A stretch of DNA of 64,000 bases from Streptomyces pseudovenezuelae (GTDB lineage Bacteria > Actinomycetota > Actinomycetes > Streptomycetales > Streptomycetaceae), in the NCBI RefSeq assembly GCF_029892565.1, contig NZ_JARXVH010000007.1:526602-590601 (forward strand). The letters run 5' to 3'. The position numbers and the translations under genes were made by a program. The notes under the pieces were generated by a model. The model searched no databases, was not told the origin of the DNA, and saw only the letters and a program-made list of their open reading frames with translations. Below are positions 1-8,938 of this stretch, one piece after another. The stretch's first letter is position 1. Every line of letters starts with the position of its first letter.

Positions 1-1057
1 GCTGGCCGGCGCGGATGCCGTCGCCGGTGTTCTCCTTCGCGCCGACGGTCCAGTCGGTACCGATCGGCTGGCGCTGGTACTGGGCCCGCATGGCCGCGTT
101 GTGCTCGAAGCCGCCGGAGCCGACGATCACGCCACGCCGGGCCCGCAGGAGTCCGGCGGCGCCCGCGCGCGTGACGACGGCCCCGGTGACGGCGCCGCCC
201 TCGACGTACAGGCTGGTGAGCGGGGTGTTCAGCCAGACCGGGACGCCGGCCGTCCGGAGTCCGGCGCGCAGTCCGGCGGCCAGGGACTGGCCCATGGTGA
301 GCGGGGTCTGGCCCAGCAGGGCGGCCTTGGTGCCGCGGGCCAGGCACTCGGCGGCGACGGCGGCGCCCTTGACGCTCACCGCGGCCAGGGAGAGCCATTT
401 GTAGTCGGTGCTGAAGACGACCAGGCCGGCCGGGACGTCCAGGTAGGGCGGGTTGAGATGGGCGAGTTCGGCGCCGAGGATGTTGCCGTCGAGCTGGTCG
501 GGTTCGATGGAGCGGCCGTTCGGGAGGCCGCCGGGGAGTTCGGGGTAGTAGTCGCTGTACCCCTCCATCCAGCGGAAGCGCAGCGGGCTGTTGGCCATGA
601 CGAAGGAGATCATCGCCGGGCCGTGGGCGAGGAAGGACTGCTGCCGGGCGGCCGGGACGTCCGGGCCGACGACGGCGGCGAGGTAGGCGGCGGCCTTGGC
701 GGGCGTGTCCGGGACGCCGGCGGCCAGCAGCACCGGGTTGTTGGGGATCCAGATGCCGGCCCCGGACCGGGCGGCCGATCCGCCGAAGGTGGCGGCCTTC
801 TCGACGACCACACAACTCAGGCCCGCCTTGGCCGCGGTGAGCGCGGCGGTCATGCCGGCCGCACCGGAGCCGATGACTACGACGTCGTACGTGCCCAGGA
901 GCGGCGGGTCGGCGGCGGCTGCCGTGCCGACGCCGGCCGCGAGGGCGACGCCGGCCGCCGCCGAGGTGCCGAGCACCTGTCTGCGCGTGGGCCGCCCGCC
1001 GCTCCGGGTCGGCCGGGCACGTCTTTCGGGTTCCGTGCGCTCCGTGCTCGTGGACAT
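1..1057 (-). CDS. FAD-binding dehydrogenase, 3-ketosteroid dehydrogenase-like (3' end cut by window)
   Basis: The visible 352 residues begin with a long N-terminus holding a twin-arginine pair (about residues 25-26, TRRQVLGTSAAAGVAL), so Tat export is likely. An FAD-binding dinucleotide fold follows (VVVIGSGAAGMTAAL), then SARSGAGIWIPNN, a stretch typical of KstD/fumarate-reductase-type flavoproteins. The family oxidises or reduces carbon-carbon bonds next to a carbonyl, for example steroid delta-1 dehydrogenation; the true substrate cannot be read here. The ATG at 1057 has an AGGA eight bases upstream. No steroid-degradation genes lie nearby, so a steroid role is inference. The C-terminal part is outside the window. 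Confidence 0.8.
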   Translation of the reverse strand, partial: MSTSTERTEPERRARPTRSGGRPTRRQVLGTSAAAGVALAAGVGTAAAADPPLLGTYDVVVIGSGAAGMTAALTAAKAGLSCVVVEKAATFGGSAARSGAGIWIPNNPVLLAAGVPDTPAKAAAYLAAVVGPDVPAARQQSFLAHGPAMISFVMANSPLRFRWMEGYSDYYPELPGGLPNGRSIEPDQLDGNILGAELAHLNPPYLDVPAGLVVFSTDYKWLSLAAVSVKGAAVAAECLARGTKAALLGQTPLTMGQSLAAGLRAGLRTAGVPVWLNTPLTSLYVEGGAVTGAVVTRAGAAGLLRARRGVIVGSGGFEHNAAMRAQYQRQPIGTDWTVGAKENTGDGIRAGQ

Positions 1058-1176
1058 CTCGGGTTCCTCCCGCCGAACGAGGACAAGGAGACCGGAATGT
1101 CGCGCGAGGGTCTTGTGAAGTCAATAACCGGGCGTAGGCGAAATACCCTGCCCTGCACGCCAGTTGATCGCGCGGG

Positions 1177-2310
1177 CTAGTTGAGGCCGATGTCCGCGCA
1201 GTCCGCCGCGAAGGCCGACGTGCAGATGTCCTTGACGGTGTAGACGCCGTCCGCGATCACCGTGTCCTTGATGTTGTCCTTGGTGAGGGCGACCACCGGC
1301 ACCAGGTTCGCGGCGATGTCCTTCTGGGTCGGGCTGTCGACCCGGTCCTGGGTCAGCGCGTCGAACTCGATGTCGTGGCCCTGCACCTTGGCGACCGCGA
1401 TCTTCGCCGCGCTGGTGGCCTCCAGCAGGAACGACTTGTACACGGTCATGTACTGCTCGCCCGAGACGATCCGCTGGACGGCGTCCAGGTTCGCGTCCTG
1501 CCCGGTGACCGGCGGGATCTTGTCCGCGCCGGCTTCCTTGAGGGCGTCGATGACGGCGCCGGCCATGCCGTCGTTGGCGGAGTAGACGGCGGCGATGTTG
1601 TCGAGCCCGATCTCCCGGACGGCTTTGAGCATGTTCGCCTTGGCGGTGGCAGGCAGCCAGCGCGGGGTCTCGTACTCCTTGGCGATGACGACCTTGCCCT
1701 TGAGCTCGCTGAGCGCGCCGGCCTTGAAGCTGCCCGTGTTGGGGTCGTTGACGTCGCCGTCCATCATGACGATCTTGCTGGTCGCCGCCTTGTCGCCGAG
1801 GGCGGTGACGACGGCCCGGCCCTGCACCTCGCCGACGAGTTCGTTGTCGTGGGAGACGTAGGCGTCGATCGGGCCCTGGGCGAGGCGGTCGTAGGCGATG
1901 ACCGGTATCCCGGCGTCCTTGGCCTTCTGCACCTCGGCGGAGATGGCCTTGGAGTCCAGGGCGTCCACCAGGACGACGTCCACCTGGTCGTCGATCATCT
2001 TCTGGAACTGGCTGCTCTGTTTGGCCACGCTGGCCTCGGCGTTGGCGTAGACGACCTTGCCCTTGCCGTTCGTGAGGGAGGTGACCTGCCGCTTGATGAT
2101 CGGGTAGTCGAACTTCTCGAAGCGTGCCGTGTCCGTGTCCGGCAGCAGCAGTCCCACCGTGATGTCGTCGCCCTTCGTCGGGGACGAGGAGCTGCCGCCC
2201 CCGCTGATGGCGTCGACGGCGCCGCACGCGGTGAGGGAGAGGGCGGTGCTGGAGACGGCCAGCACCGCGGCCAGGCGGCGCAGGGCGGTCCGGCGGGGGG
2301 AAGCGTTCAC
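1177..2310 (-). CDS. sugar ABC transporter substrate-binding lipoprotein (XylF/ChvE-like)
   Basis: A 377-residue periplasmic-binding protein of the ribose/xylose class. The GTG at 2310 is chosen because GGAAGG lies nine bases upstream, and it gives a normal lipoprotein signal: RR, a hydrophobic stretch and the lipobox LTAC with Cys29. The body (DDITVGLLLPDTDTARFEKF, then alternating Rossmann segments and NDGMAGAVIDAL) fits sugar-binding proteins feeding ABC importers. No permease or ATPase gene is adjacent, so it works with a distant transporter or as a sensor. The 5' side holds a long inverted repeat (2420-2443). The substrate is unknown; xylose-like is a guess from overall resemblance. Confidence 0.85.
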   Translation of the reverse strand: MNASPRRTALRRLAAVLAVSSTALSLTACGAVDAISGGGSSSSPTKGDDITVGLLLPDTDTARFEKFDYPIIKRQVTSLTNGKGKVVYANAEASVAKQSSQFQKMIDDQVDVVLVDALDSKAISAEVQKAKDAGIPVIAYDRLAQGPIDAYVSHDNELVGEVQGRAVVTALGDKAATSKIVMMDGDVNDPNTGSFKAGALSELKGKVVIAKEYETPRWLPATAKANMLKAVREIGLDNIAAVYSANDGMAGAVIDALKEAGADKIPPVTGQDANLDAVQRIVSGEQYMTVYKSFLLEATSAAKIAVAKVQGHDIEFDALTQDRVDSPTQKDIAANLVPVVALTKDNIKDTVIADGVYTVKDICTSAFAADCADIGLN

Positions 2311-2411
2311 GACGGGGGGCCTTCCGAGCGGGCGGGGCGTGGGGGAGGAGAGCGGTTTCTCAAGGTCCGGAGGGGACGTGTGGAGACCTGAGTGGCCGAC
2401 AGCCAACCGTC

Positions 2412-2443
2412 ACACGCGTGTTACGTCAAGAAGTTGTCGTAAC
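2412..2443. promoter_or_regulatory. candidate operator upstream of the sugar-binding lipoprotein gene
   Basis: Two dyads sit about 100 bases upstream of the GTG. ACACGCGTGT (2412-2421) is a perfect palindrome. Positions 2420-2443 form arms GTTACGTCAA and TTGTCGTAAC around a four-base spacer, pairing at nine of ten positions. Such spaced dyads are usual targets of LacI/ROK/GntR-type sugar regulators. No regulator gene is adjacent, so the assignment is inference. Confidence 0.4.
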
Positions 2444-2459
2444 AAGGCGGCGGAGCTCC

Positions 2460-4373
2460 TTACTTCGCGTACAAGCCCTCCACATCCGCCGCGAAGTCCT
2501 TCATGACCGACTCCCGGCGGAGCTTCATGGAGGGGGTCAAATGGCCTCCCGCCTCGGTGAAGTCGCGGGGCAGGACGGTGAAACGGCGGATGGATTCCGG
2601 GCGGGAGACCATCTTGTTGGCCTCGTCCACGGCGCGCTGGAGGACCTGGTGCAACTCCTCGTCATTGACCAGAAGTTCGGCCGGAACCGGATGCTTGCCG
2701 TTCATCTGACGCCAGTGGGTGATGCCGTCGAGGTCGAGGGTGATGAGCGCGGAGACGTAGGGGCGGCGGTCGCCCACGACCATGCACTGGGAGATCAGGG
2801 GGTGTTGGCGCAGCCAGTTCTCCAGCGGGGCGGGCGCCACGTTCTTGCCGCCCGCGGTGATCAGGATCTCCTTCTTGCGGCCGGTGATCGTCAGATAGCC
2901 CTCGTCGTCCAACTGGCCGATGTCGCCGGTCGGGAACCAGCCGTCCGCCGACGCGGGCACCACGCCGCCCGCGTGCGGGTCCCAGTAGCCGCGGAAGATC
3001 TGTCCGCCGCTGAGCAGGATCTCGCCGTCGGCGGCGATGCGCACCTTCGTGCCGGGCATGGGCCAACCCACCGTGCCCAGGCGGGGCTTGAGCGGCGGGG
3101 TGCAGGTCGCGGCGCCGGTGGACTCGGTGAGGCCGTAGCCCTCGTAGACCTCCATGCCCGCGCCCGCGTAGAACGCGGCGAGGCTGCGGCCCAACGGCGA
3201 GCCGCCGCAGATCAGTTGACGGATGCGGCCGCCCATGGCGTTGCGGATACGGCGGTAGACGAGCGGGTCGTAGAAGGTGCGGGCCGTCTTCAGGGCCGTG
3301 CTGGGGCCCGACCCTGTGCCCGAGTGGCGGGCCTCCATCGCCTCGCCGTAGCGCCGGGCGACGTTCGCGGCGCGGTCGAACGACGAGGCCCGGCCGCCGC
3401 TCTCGGCCCTGGCGCGGGCGCTGTTGTAGACCTTCTCCAGCATGTACGGGATGGCGAGCAGGAAGGTCGGCTTGAAGCTGCCGAGGTCCGCGATGAGGTC
3501 CTCGGACTGGAGGCTCGGCGCATGGCCGAGACGGACCCGGCCGCGGATGCAGGCCACGGCCACCATGCGGCCGAAGACGTGCGACATGGGGAGGAAGAGG
3601 AGGGTGGCGGGCTCGTCGGAGGTCTTCGACTTGAAGACGGGGTAGAGGAGTTCGATCGCGTTGTCGACCTCGGCCAGGAAGTTGGCGTGCGTCAGCACAC
3701 AGCCCTTGGGGCGGCCCGTGGTGCCCGAGGTGTAGATGACGGTGGCGAGGGTGTCGGGGACCAGCATGCCCCGGCGCACGGATATCTCCTGGTCGGGGAC
3801 GGGCTGTCCGAGCTCCGCCAGCCGGTCCAGATGCCCCTTCTCCACGATCCACATGTGGCGCAGGTCGGGCAGCCGGTTGAGCTCCGGGCCGAGCGCCGCG
3901 GCCTGTCCCGCCGTCTCCGTGACCAGGGCGACCGCGCCGGAGTCCTGGAGGATCCAGCGGGTCTGGAAGACCGAGGAGGTCGGGTAGATCGGGACGGTGA
4001 CCAGGCCGGCCGCCCACGCGGCGAAGTCGAGCAGCGTCCACTCGTAGATCGTCCGGGCCATGACGGCGATCCGGTCGCCGGGCACCAGCCCCTCCGCGAT
4101 CAGCCCTTTGGCCAGGGCCAGCACCTCGTCCGCGAAGCCGGCCGCCGTCACATCGGCCCAACTCCCCTCCGCCGTACGGCGGCTGAGCACCCGGGCCTCG
4201 GGCGCCGCGGCCGCGTTGTCGAACGGCAGGTCCGCGAGCGAGCCGTGGGTGGACGGCGCGACCAGCGGGGGCACGGACACCTCCCGCACCACCCCGTCCA
4301 GGCGCACGATCTCGGGTTCCACGAGCTGGGGCACACCGTCGTAGTCGGCGGCGGACGGGTAGGGCACGGACAT
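2460..4373 (-). CDS. long-chain fatty acid--CoA ligase (AMP-forming)
   Basis: A 637-residue AMP-binding enzyme that activates fatty acids with ATP and CoA. The adenylate P-loop YTSGTTGRPKG is at about residues 211-221. Later are the A5-like EGYGLTEST and the hinge/C-terminal region with TGDIGQL and GRKKEILITAGGKNVAP. The length and order match FadD15-type long-chain ligases. The ATG at 4373 is preferred over one 54 bases upstream because AGGAG lies six bases before it. It is followed, on the same strand and further upstream, by a thiolase gene, so it belongs to the lipid group at 2.4-8.9 kb. Confidence 0.92.
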   Translation of the reverse strand: MSVPYPSAADYDGVPQLVEPEIVRLDGVVREVSVPPLVAPSTHGSLADLPFDNAAAAPEARVLSRRTAEGSWADVTAAGFADEVLALAKGLIAEGLVPGDRIAVMARTIYEWTLLDFAAWAAGLVTVPIYPTSSVFQTRWILQDSGAVALVTETAGQAAALGPELNRLPDLRHMWIVEKGHLDRLAELGQPVPDQEISVRRGMLVPDTLATVIYTSGTTGRPKGCVLTHANFLAEVDNAIELLYPVFKSKTSDEPATLLFLPMSHVFGRMVAVACIRGRVRLGHAPSLQSEDLIADLGSFKPTFLLAIPYMLEKVYNSARARAESGGRASSFDRAANVARRYGEAMEARHSGTGSGPSTALKTARTFYDPLVYRRIRNAMGGRIRQLICGGSPLGRSLAAFYAGAGMEVYEGYGLTESTGAATCTPPLKPRLGTVGWPMPGTKVRIAADGEILLSGGQIFRGYWDPHAGGVVPASADGWFPTGDIGQLDDEGYLTITGRKKEILITAGGKNVAPAPLENWLRQHPLISQCMVVGDRRPYVSALITLDLDGITHWRQMNGKHPVPAELLVNDEELHQVLQRAVDEANKMVSRPESIRRFTVLPRDFTEAGGHLTPSMKLRRESVMKDFAADVEGLYAK

Positions 4374-4578
4374 GGCAGCTCCTGGGGCGCGCAGCTCGGT
4401 ACCGCTCTGCTGCTGTGGTACGGACATCGCGTACCAATACGTTCACCGGCGGCGTGCGGCGGGGGAGTTACCGGCGGTCAGGTTCGCGATGGTACGGGGC
4501 CCACATGGGGGGTTGGTAAGGGTTCGACGATGATCCGGAGCCGGGCTTGTGCAACATCGGGGGTTATGTGACAAGTGC

Positions 4579-5877
4579 TCACGTTCGCTCCAGAACGGCC
4601 GTCACCCCCTGGCCGCCCGCCGCGCACACCGAGATCAACCCGCGCCCGGAACCGCCCCGTTCAGCCAGCAGCTTCGCCAGGGTCGCCACGATACGGGCCC
4701 CGGTCGCCGCGAACGGATGGCCGGTGGCCAGCGACGACCCGGCCACGTTCAGCCGACTCCGGTCGACCGGCGCGAGACCCCGCTTCTCCCAGGCCGCGAG
4801 CGTCGCCAACACCTGGGACGCGAACGCCTCGTGCACCTCGACGAGGTCGAAGTCGTCCATGGCCAGCCCCGTGCGCTCCAGCATCCGCGGGACCGCGTAC
4901 GCCGGTGCCATCAGCAGCCCGTCCTCGCCGCCCACGACATCGCCCGCCACGAAGTCCACGGCCGCCGTCTCGTACGCCGTGAGGTAGGCCAGCGGCTCCA
5001 GGCCCCGCGCCTGCGCCCACTCCTCGGAGGCCAGCAGCACGGTCGCCGCCCCGTCCGTCAGCGGGGTCGAATTGCCCGCCGTCATCGTCGGCTCGGGCGC
5101 GTCGAGCCCGAACACCGGCTTCAGGGACGCCAGTTTCTCCACCGTCGAGCCCGGCCGCAGGTTCTGGTCGCGGGCCAGGCCCCGGAACGGGACCACCAGG
5201 TCCTGGAAGAAGCCCCGTTCGTACGCCGCCGCCAACCGCTGATGACTGGCCGCCGCCAACTCGTCCTGCGCCTCGCGCGCGACGCCCCAGGCCCGTGCGG
5301 TCACCGCCGCGTGCTCGCCCATCGACAGACCGGTGCGCGGCTCGGCGTTGCGCGGGATGTCGGGGACCAGATGGCCCGGGCGGATCCGGGACAGGGCCCG
5401 CAGCCGGGCGCCGGCCGACTTCGCGCGCCGGGTCTCCAGCAGGATCCGGCGCAGCTCGTCGTTGACGCCGAGGGGCGCGTCGCTCGCCGTGTCGGCACCG
5501 CCCGCGATGGCCGACTCGGTCTGACCGAGGGTGATCTTGTTGGCGGCGGCGATCACCGCCTGCAGCCCGGTACCGCAGGCCTGCTGGATGTCGTACGCCG
5601 GAGTGCGGGCGTCCAGCCGGGAGCCGAGGACCGTCTCGCGCGCGAGGTTGAAGTCGCGGGCGTGCTTGAGCACCGCGCCGGCCACGAACTCGCCCACGGC
5701 GCCCGGCCCGTCGAGCCCGTATCGCTCGACCAGCGCGTCCAGGGTCGCGGTCAGCATCTCCTGGTTCGACGCGGTGGCGTAGGGGCCGTCGGAGCGCGCG
5801 AACGGGATACGGGCGCCGCCGATGATCGCCACGCGGCGCGTTCGCGGGGATGCGAGGGGATGCTCAAGAGGGCTCAT
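4579..5877 (-). CDS. acetyl-CoA C-acyltransferase (thiolase, FadI-like)
   Basis: A 432-residue thiolase that cleaves 3-ketoacyl-CoA or condenses acyl-CoA. The nucleophilic cysteine lies in QQACGTGLQ (about residue 100). The other catalytic elements are VEVHEAFASQ, GHPFAATGARI and the second cysteine in SVCAAGGQG near the C-terminus. It is divergent from a FabG-like reductase and MaoC hydratase across a promoter with two palindromes. Thiolase, 3-ketoacyl reductase and enoyl hydratase are three of the four beta-oxidation steps, so a shared fatty-acid or acyl-CoA pathway is likely; no acyl-CoA dehydrogenase is present here. Confidence 0.92.
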   Translation of the reverse strand: MSPLEHPLASPRTRRVAIIGGARIPFARSDGPYATASNQEMLTATLDALVERYGLDGPGAVGEFVAGAVLKHARDFNLARETVLGSRLDARTPAYDIQQACGTGLQAVIAAANKITLGQTESAIAGGADTASDAPLGVNDELRRILLETRRAKSAGARLRALSRIRPGHLVPDIPRNAEPRTGLSMGEHAAVTARAWGVAREAQDELAAASHQRLAAAYERGFFQDLVVPFRGLARDQNLRPGSTVEKLASLKPVFGLDAPEPTMTAGNSTPLTDGAATVLLASEEWAQARGLEPLAYLTAYETAAVDFVAGDVVGGEDGLLMAPAYAVPRMLERTGLAMDDFDLVEVHEAFASQVLATLAAWEKRGLAPVDRSRLNVAGSSLATGHPFAATGARIVATLAKLLAERGGSGRGLISVCAAGGQGVTAVLERT

Positions 5878-5907
5878 CTCGACCGGTTCCTCACCTGTGA
5901 CATAGGC

Positions 5908-5936
5908 TTACCTACGGTAACCTTACTCCAGAGTAA
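5908..5936. promoter_or_regulatory. double palindrome in the thiolase/fabG divergent promoter
   Basis: TTACC-tac-GGTAA (5908-5920) is followed directly by TTACTC-ca-GAGTAA (5923-5936). Both are perfect dyads sharing TTAC/GTAA half-sites, with centres about 15 bp apart. They lie between the two start codons at 5877 and 5978, where a repressor could control both directions. The TetR gene ending at 8192 is the obvious candidate binder. The dyads are seen directly; the binder is inferred. Confidence 0.55.
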
Positions 5937-5977
5937 GCAGCGTGGACCCGAGTGTGGGCCTCAGTGGGGAGATGGAC

Positions 5978-7282
5978 ATGGCGGACCGCTATCTGAGCTT
6001 CACCGGCACCGCACCCGGCCGTTTCCTGACCCGCCGCCTCGGGCTGCCGCAACCGGCCCCGCTGCGCCGCTGGTCCCCCGCGACTCCTACCCTGACCGGC
6101 GGCCTGCGCCACCTCACGGCCGGCAAGTCGGACCTCGACCTCGAACCGGTCCTCGCCCGTACGGAGTTGGCGGACGGGCCCGCCGACGAACCGGCCGCCG
6201 TCGTCCTGGACGCCACCGGGGTACGGGACGTCGAGACCCTCGCCGAGGTGCACGCGGCCCTCCACCCCGTCGTCCGGTCGATCGCGAGCAGCGGCCGGAT
6301 CGTCGTGCTGGGTGCGCCCCTCGACGCCGGTGACCACCACCAGGCCGCCGTCCAGCAGGCGTTGGAGGGGTTCGTGCGCTCGCTCGGCAAGGAGATCGGG
6401 CGGGGCAGGACCGTGAACCTCGTCCGCCTCACCGACGCCCCCGCCGCCGAGTCGACCCTCCGCTTCCTCCTCTCCCCCGGATCCGCCTACGTCAGTGGCC
6501 AGGTGATCGCCGTCGACGCCGGCCCGGTGACCCAACCGGCCGACTGGGAAAGGCCGTTGACCGGACGCACCGCACTGGTCACCGGCGGCGCGCGTGGGAT
6601 CGGCGAGGCGGTCGCCGAGACACTGGCCGAGAGCGGTGCCAAGGTCGTCGTACTCGACGTACCGCAGGCCGAGCAGGACGCTCGGCGCGTGGCCGAACGG
6701 CTGGGCGGCAGCGCACTCCTCCTCGACATCACGGCGCCGGACGCGGGCGAGCGGATCGCCGCGGCGCTCCCCGACGGGCTGGACGTCCTCGTCCACAACG
6801 CGGGCATCACCCGGGACCGCCGACTGGTCAACATGCCTGCGGACAGGTGGAGTTCGGTCCTCGACGTCAACCTGGCGAGCGTGCTGCGGACGACGGACGC
6901 GCTGCTCGCTGCGGGCGCCCTGCGCGAGGGCGGACGGATCGTCGCCACCGCCTCGATCGCCGGCCTCGCGGGCAACGCCGGGCAGACGAACTACGGCGCC
7001 AGCAAGGCGGGCGTCGTCGGCCTGGTCCGCTCCCTCGCCCCGCGCGCGCTCGCCGAGCACGGGGTCACCGTCAACGCGGTCGCGCCCGGCTTCATCGAGA
7101 CGAAGATGACGGCCGCGGTCCCCCTCTTCATCCGGGAGGCGGGCCGCCGCATGAACTCCCTCGCCCAGGGCGGCCTGCCCGTCGACGTCGCCCGGACCAC
7201 GGCCTGGCTCGCGCACCCCGCCTCGGGCGCGGTCAACGGACAGGTCGTACGGGTCTGCGGCCAGAGCCTGTTGGGGGCGTGA
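5978..7282 (+). CDS. 3-oxoacyl-ACP/CoA reductase, high-molecular-weight FabG4 type
   Basis: A 434-residue SDR with an extra N-terminal flavodoxin-like domain (about residues 1-185) and a C-terminal ketoreductase domain. The latter shows the cofactor loop TGGARGIGEAVAE, VHNAG, and the active-site NYGASKAG (Tyr/Lys pair). This layout matches mycobacterial FabG4, an NADH-dependent 3-ketoacyl-CoA reductase. The ATG at 5978 is preferred over the GTG at 5942 because GGGGAG lies six bases upstream. Its TGA overlaps the ATG of the MaoC gene by one base (TGATG), so the two are translationally coupled. Confidence 0.9.
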   Translation: MADRYLSFTGTAPGRFLTRRLGLPQPAPLRRWSPATPTLTGGLRHLTAGKSDLDLEPVLARTELADGPADEPAAVVLDATGVRDVETLAEVHAALHPVVRSIASSGRIVVLGAPLDAGDHHQAAVQQALEGFVRSLGKEIGRGRTVNLVRLTDAPAAESTLRFLLSPGSAYVSGQVIAVDAGPVTQPADWERPLTGRTALVTGGARGIGEAVAETLAESGAKVVVLDVPQAEQDARRVAERLGGSALLLDITAPDAGERIAAALPDGLDVLVHNAGITRDRRLVNMPADRWSSVLDVNLASVLRTTDALLAAGALREGGRIVATASIAGLAGNAGQTNYGASKAGVVGLVRSLAPRALAEHGVTVNAVAPGFIETKMTAAVPLFIREAGRRMNSLAQGGLPVDVARTTAWLAHPASGAVNGQVVRVCGQSLLGA

Positions 7283-8181
7283 TGCCGGAGTCCGTCGGGA
7301 GCGTGACGTCCGTGGCCCTCGCGCAGTCCCCCGCGCTCGGCCCACTACTCGCCCGGGGCGCCCTGCTCTCCCCCTTCAAACGGCCGCGCCCGGACGCGGA
7401 GTTCTCCCACGACCGCCTCGTGCTGCCCGCCCCACGCATCGACCTCGCACGACTGGCGGCCTACGAGCGGGTCTGCGGCTTCGCGACCGGCGACGACGCG
7501 CTCCCCCTCACCTACCCGCACGTCCTGGGCTTCCCGCTGGCCATGCGCCTGATGAGCGCCCGGGACTTCCCACTGCCGCTGCTCGGCCTCGTCCACACCT
7601 CGATCGACATCACCCGCCCCGGGGCTCTGCCGGCCACCGGCGAGTACGAACTCGCCGTGCGCGTCGAGGGATTGGCCCCGCATCGACGCGGCACCGAGGC
7701 GACGGTGGTCACGGAGTTGTCGGGTGGCGGGGAGGTGGTGTGGGAGTCGCGGAGCACGTATCTGGCCCGGCACCGGACGTCGGGCGAGGCGGGGTCGGAG
7801 GGGCCGGCACTTGAAGGGCTGGGGTCGGTCGCCGGCCAGCCGCCCCACGCGCCCCTGCCCGCCGTCGCCGAGTGGCAGCTCGCCGGGGACGTCGGCCGGC
7901 GCTACGGCGCCGTCTCCGGGGACCGCAACCCGATCCACCTCCACCCGCTCACCGCCCGCCTGTTCGGCTTCCCCCGGGCCATCGCGCACGGCATGTGGAC
8001 GGTGGCCCGCTGCCTCGCCGCGCACGGGACGCCGGACGCGGTGCGGGTGCGGGCCGGGTTCCGGGCGCCGGTGCTGCTGCCGGGGACGGTGACGTACGCG
8101 GCGGACGGGGGACGGTTCGAGTTGCGGGGCGCCGGGGAGCGGGTGCACGTGTCGGGGACGGTGACCCCGCTCGGGCCGTGA
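7282..8181 (+). CDS. MaoC/HTD2-like acyl dehydratase
   Basis: A 299-residue double hot-dog protein. The C-terminal half carries the hydratase-2 signature as DRNPIHLHPLTARLFGF followed by AIAHGMWT, with the Asp and His expected for catalysis. The family hydrates or dehydrates enoyl/3-hydroxyacyl thioesters. It is coupled to the FabG4-type reductase immediately upstream, so the pair likely interconverts 3-ketoacyl, 3-hydroxyacyl and enoyl thioesters. It ends ten bases before the convergent TetR gene. Confidence 0.87.
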   Translation: MPESVGSVTSVALAQSPALGPLLARGALLSPFKRPRPDAEFSHDRLVLPAPRIDLARLAAYERVCGFATGDDALPLTYPHVLGFPLAMRLMSARDFPLPLLGLVHTSIDITRPGALPATGEYELAVRVEGLAPHRRGTEATVVTELSGGGEVVWESRSTYLARHRTSGEAGSEGPALEGLGSVAGQPPHAPLPAVAEWQLAGDVGRRYGAVSGDRNPIHLHPLTARLFGFPRAIAHGMWTVARCLAAHGTPDAVRVRAGFRAPVLLPGTVTYAADGGRFELRGAGERVHVSGTVTPLGP

Positions 8182-8191
8182 GCGAACGGGA

Positions 8192-8860
8192 CTACTGAGC
8201 CGTAGCCGAACCCGTCGCCGCGGCCGGCGGTTGCCAGGGTCGGCTCTCCATGAGGTTGCCGAGGCCCGCCCAGGCGAAGTTCATCAGGGTGGCCGCGGCC
8301 TGGCGGGCCGTGACGCCGGGGGTGGCGTTGGCCCAGGCGGCGAGGGACTCGGCGGCGCCGACGAGGGCCTCGGCCAGGCCGGCGACCTCACGTTCGGGCA
8401 GGTCGGGGTCGCGGTGCGCCTCGCGGGCGGCGACGACGATGAGCTGGGTGACGAACGCGACGATCTCCTCGCGCATCGCCGTGACCTCGGACGCGAACGG
8501 TTCACCATGGGTCCGGGCCTGGAGGTGCAGGACCGACCAACCCTCCGGGTTCTGCGCGGTGTGCGTGAAGAACGCCCGCAGCCCTTCCCAGAGTTGGCGG
8601 TCGGCGGGCAGTTCCCGGCGCACTCCGGCCCGTACCGCCTCCACCAGCGCCTTCGCCTCGCGGCGGATGCACGCGGTGAACAGGTCTTCCTTCGAGTTCA
8701 GGTACAGATACACCAACGGCTTGGACACGCCCGCGAGTTCGGCGATCTCGTCCATCGACGCGGCCATGTACCCGCGCTGCCCGAAGGTCCGAACGGCGGC
8801 GTCCAGCATCTGCTGTTCACGGACCGCTCGCGGCATCCGCTTGGTCTTCACGGCACCCAT
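8192..8860 (-). CDS. TetR family regulator of the adjacent lipid genes
   Basis: A 222-residue TetR-type protein. The N-terminal helix-turn-helix is clear (FGQRGYMAASMDEIAELAG, then SKPLVYLYLNSKEDLF), followed by a helical ligand domain. An ATG at 8860 and a GTG nine bases further upstream are both possible; neither has a good Shine-Dalgarno sequence. It is convergent with the reductase/hydratase pair, and the palindromes at 5908-5936 are of the size TetR proteins bind. An acyl-CoA effector would suit the context but is inferred. Confidence 0.88.
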   Translation of the reverse strand: MGAVKTKRMPRAVREQQMLDAAVRTFGQRGYMAASMDEIAELAGVSKPLVYLYLNSKEDLFTACIRREAKALVEAVRAGVRRELPADRQLWEGLRAFFTHTAQNPEGWSVLHLQARTHGEPFASEVTAMREEIVAFVTQLIVVAAREAHRDPDLPEREVAGLAEALVGAAESLAAWANATPGVTARQAAATLMNFAWAGLGNLMESRPWQPPAAATGSATAQ

Positions 8861-8938
8861 GAGGCACACACTAGTTGGCGGCGGCGCCGAGCAACCCTCC
8901 CGCGAACCGCCCGACAGGACCCACGCGGCTCACGCGGC

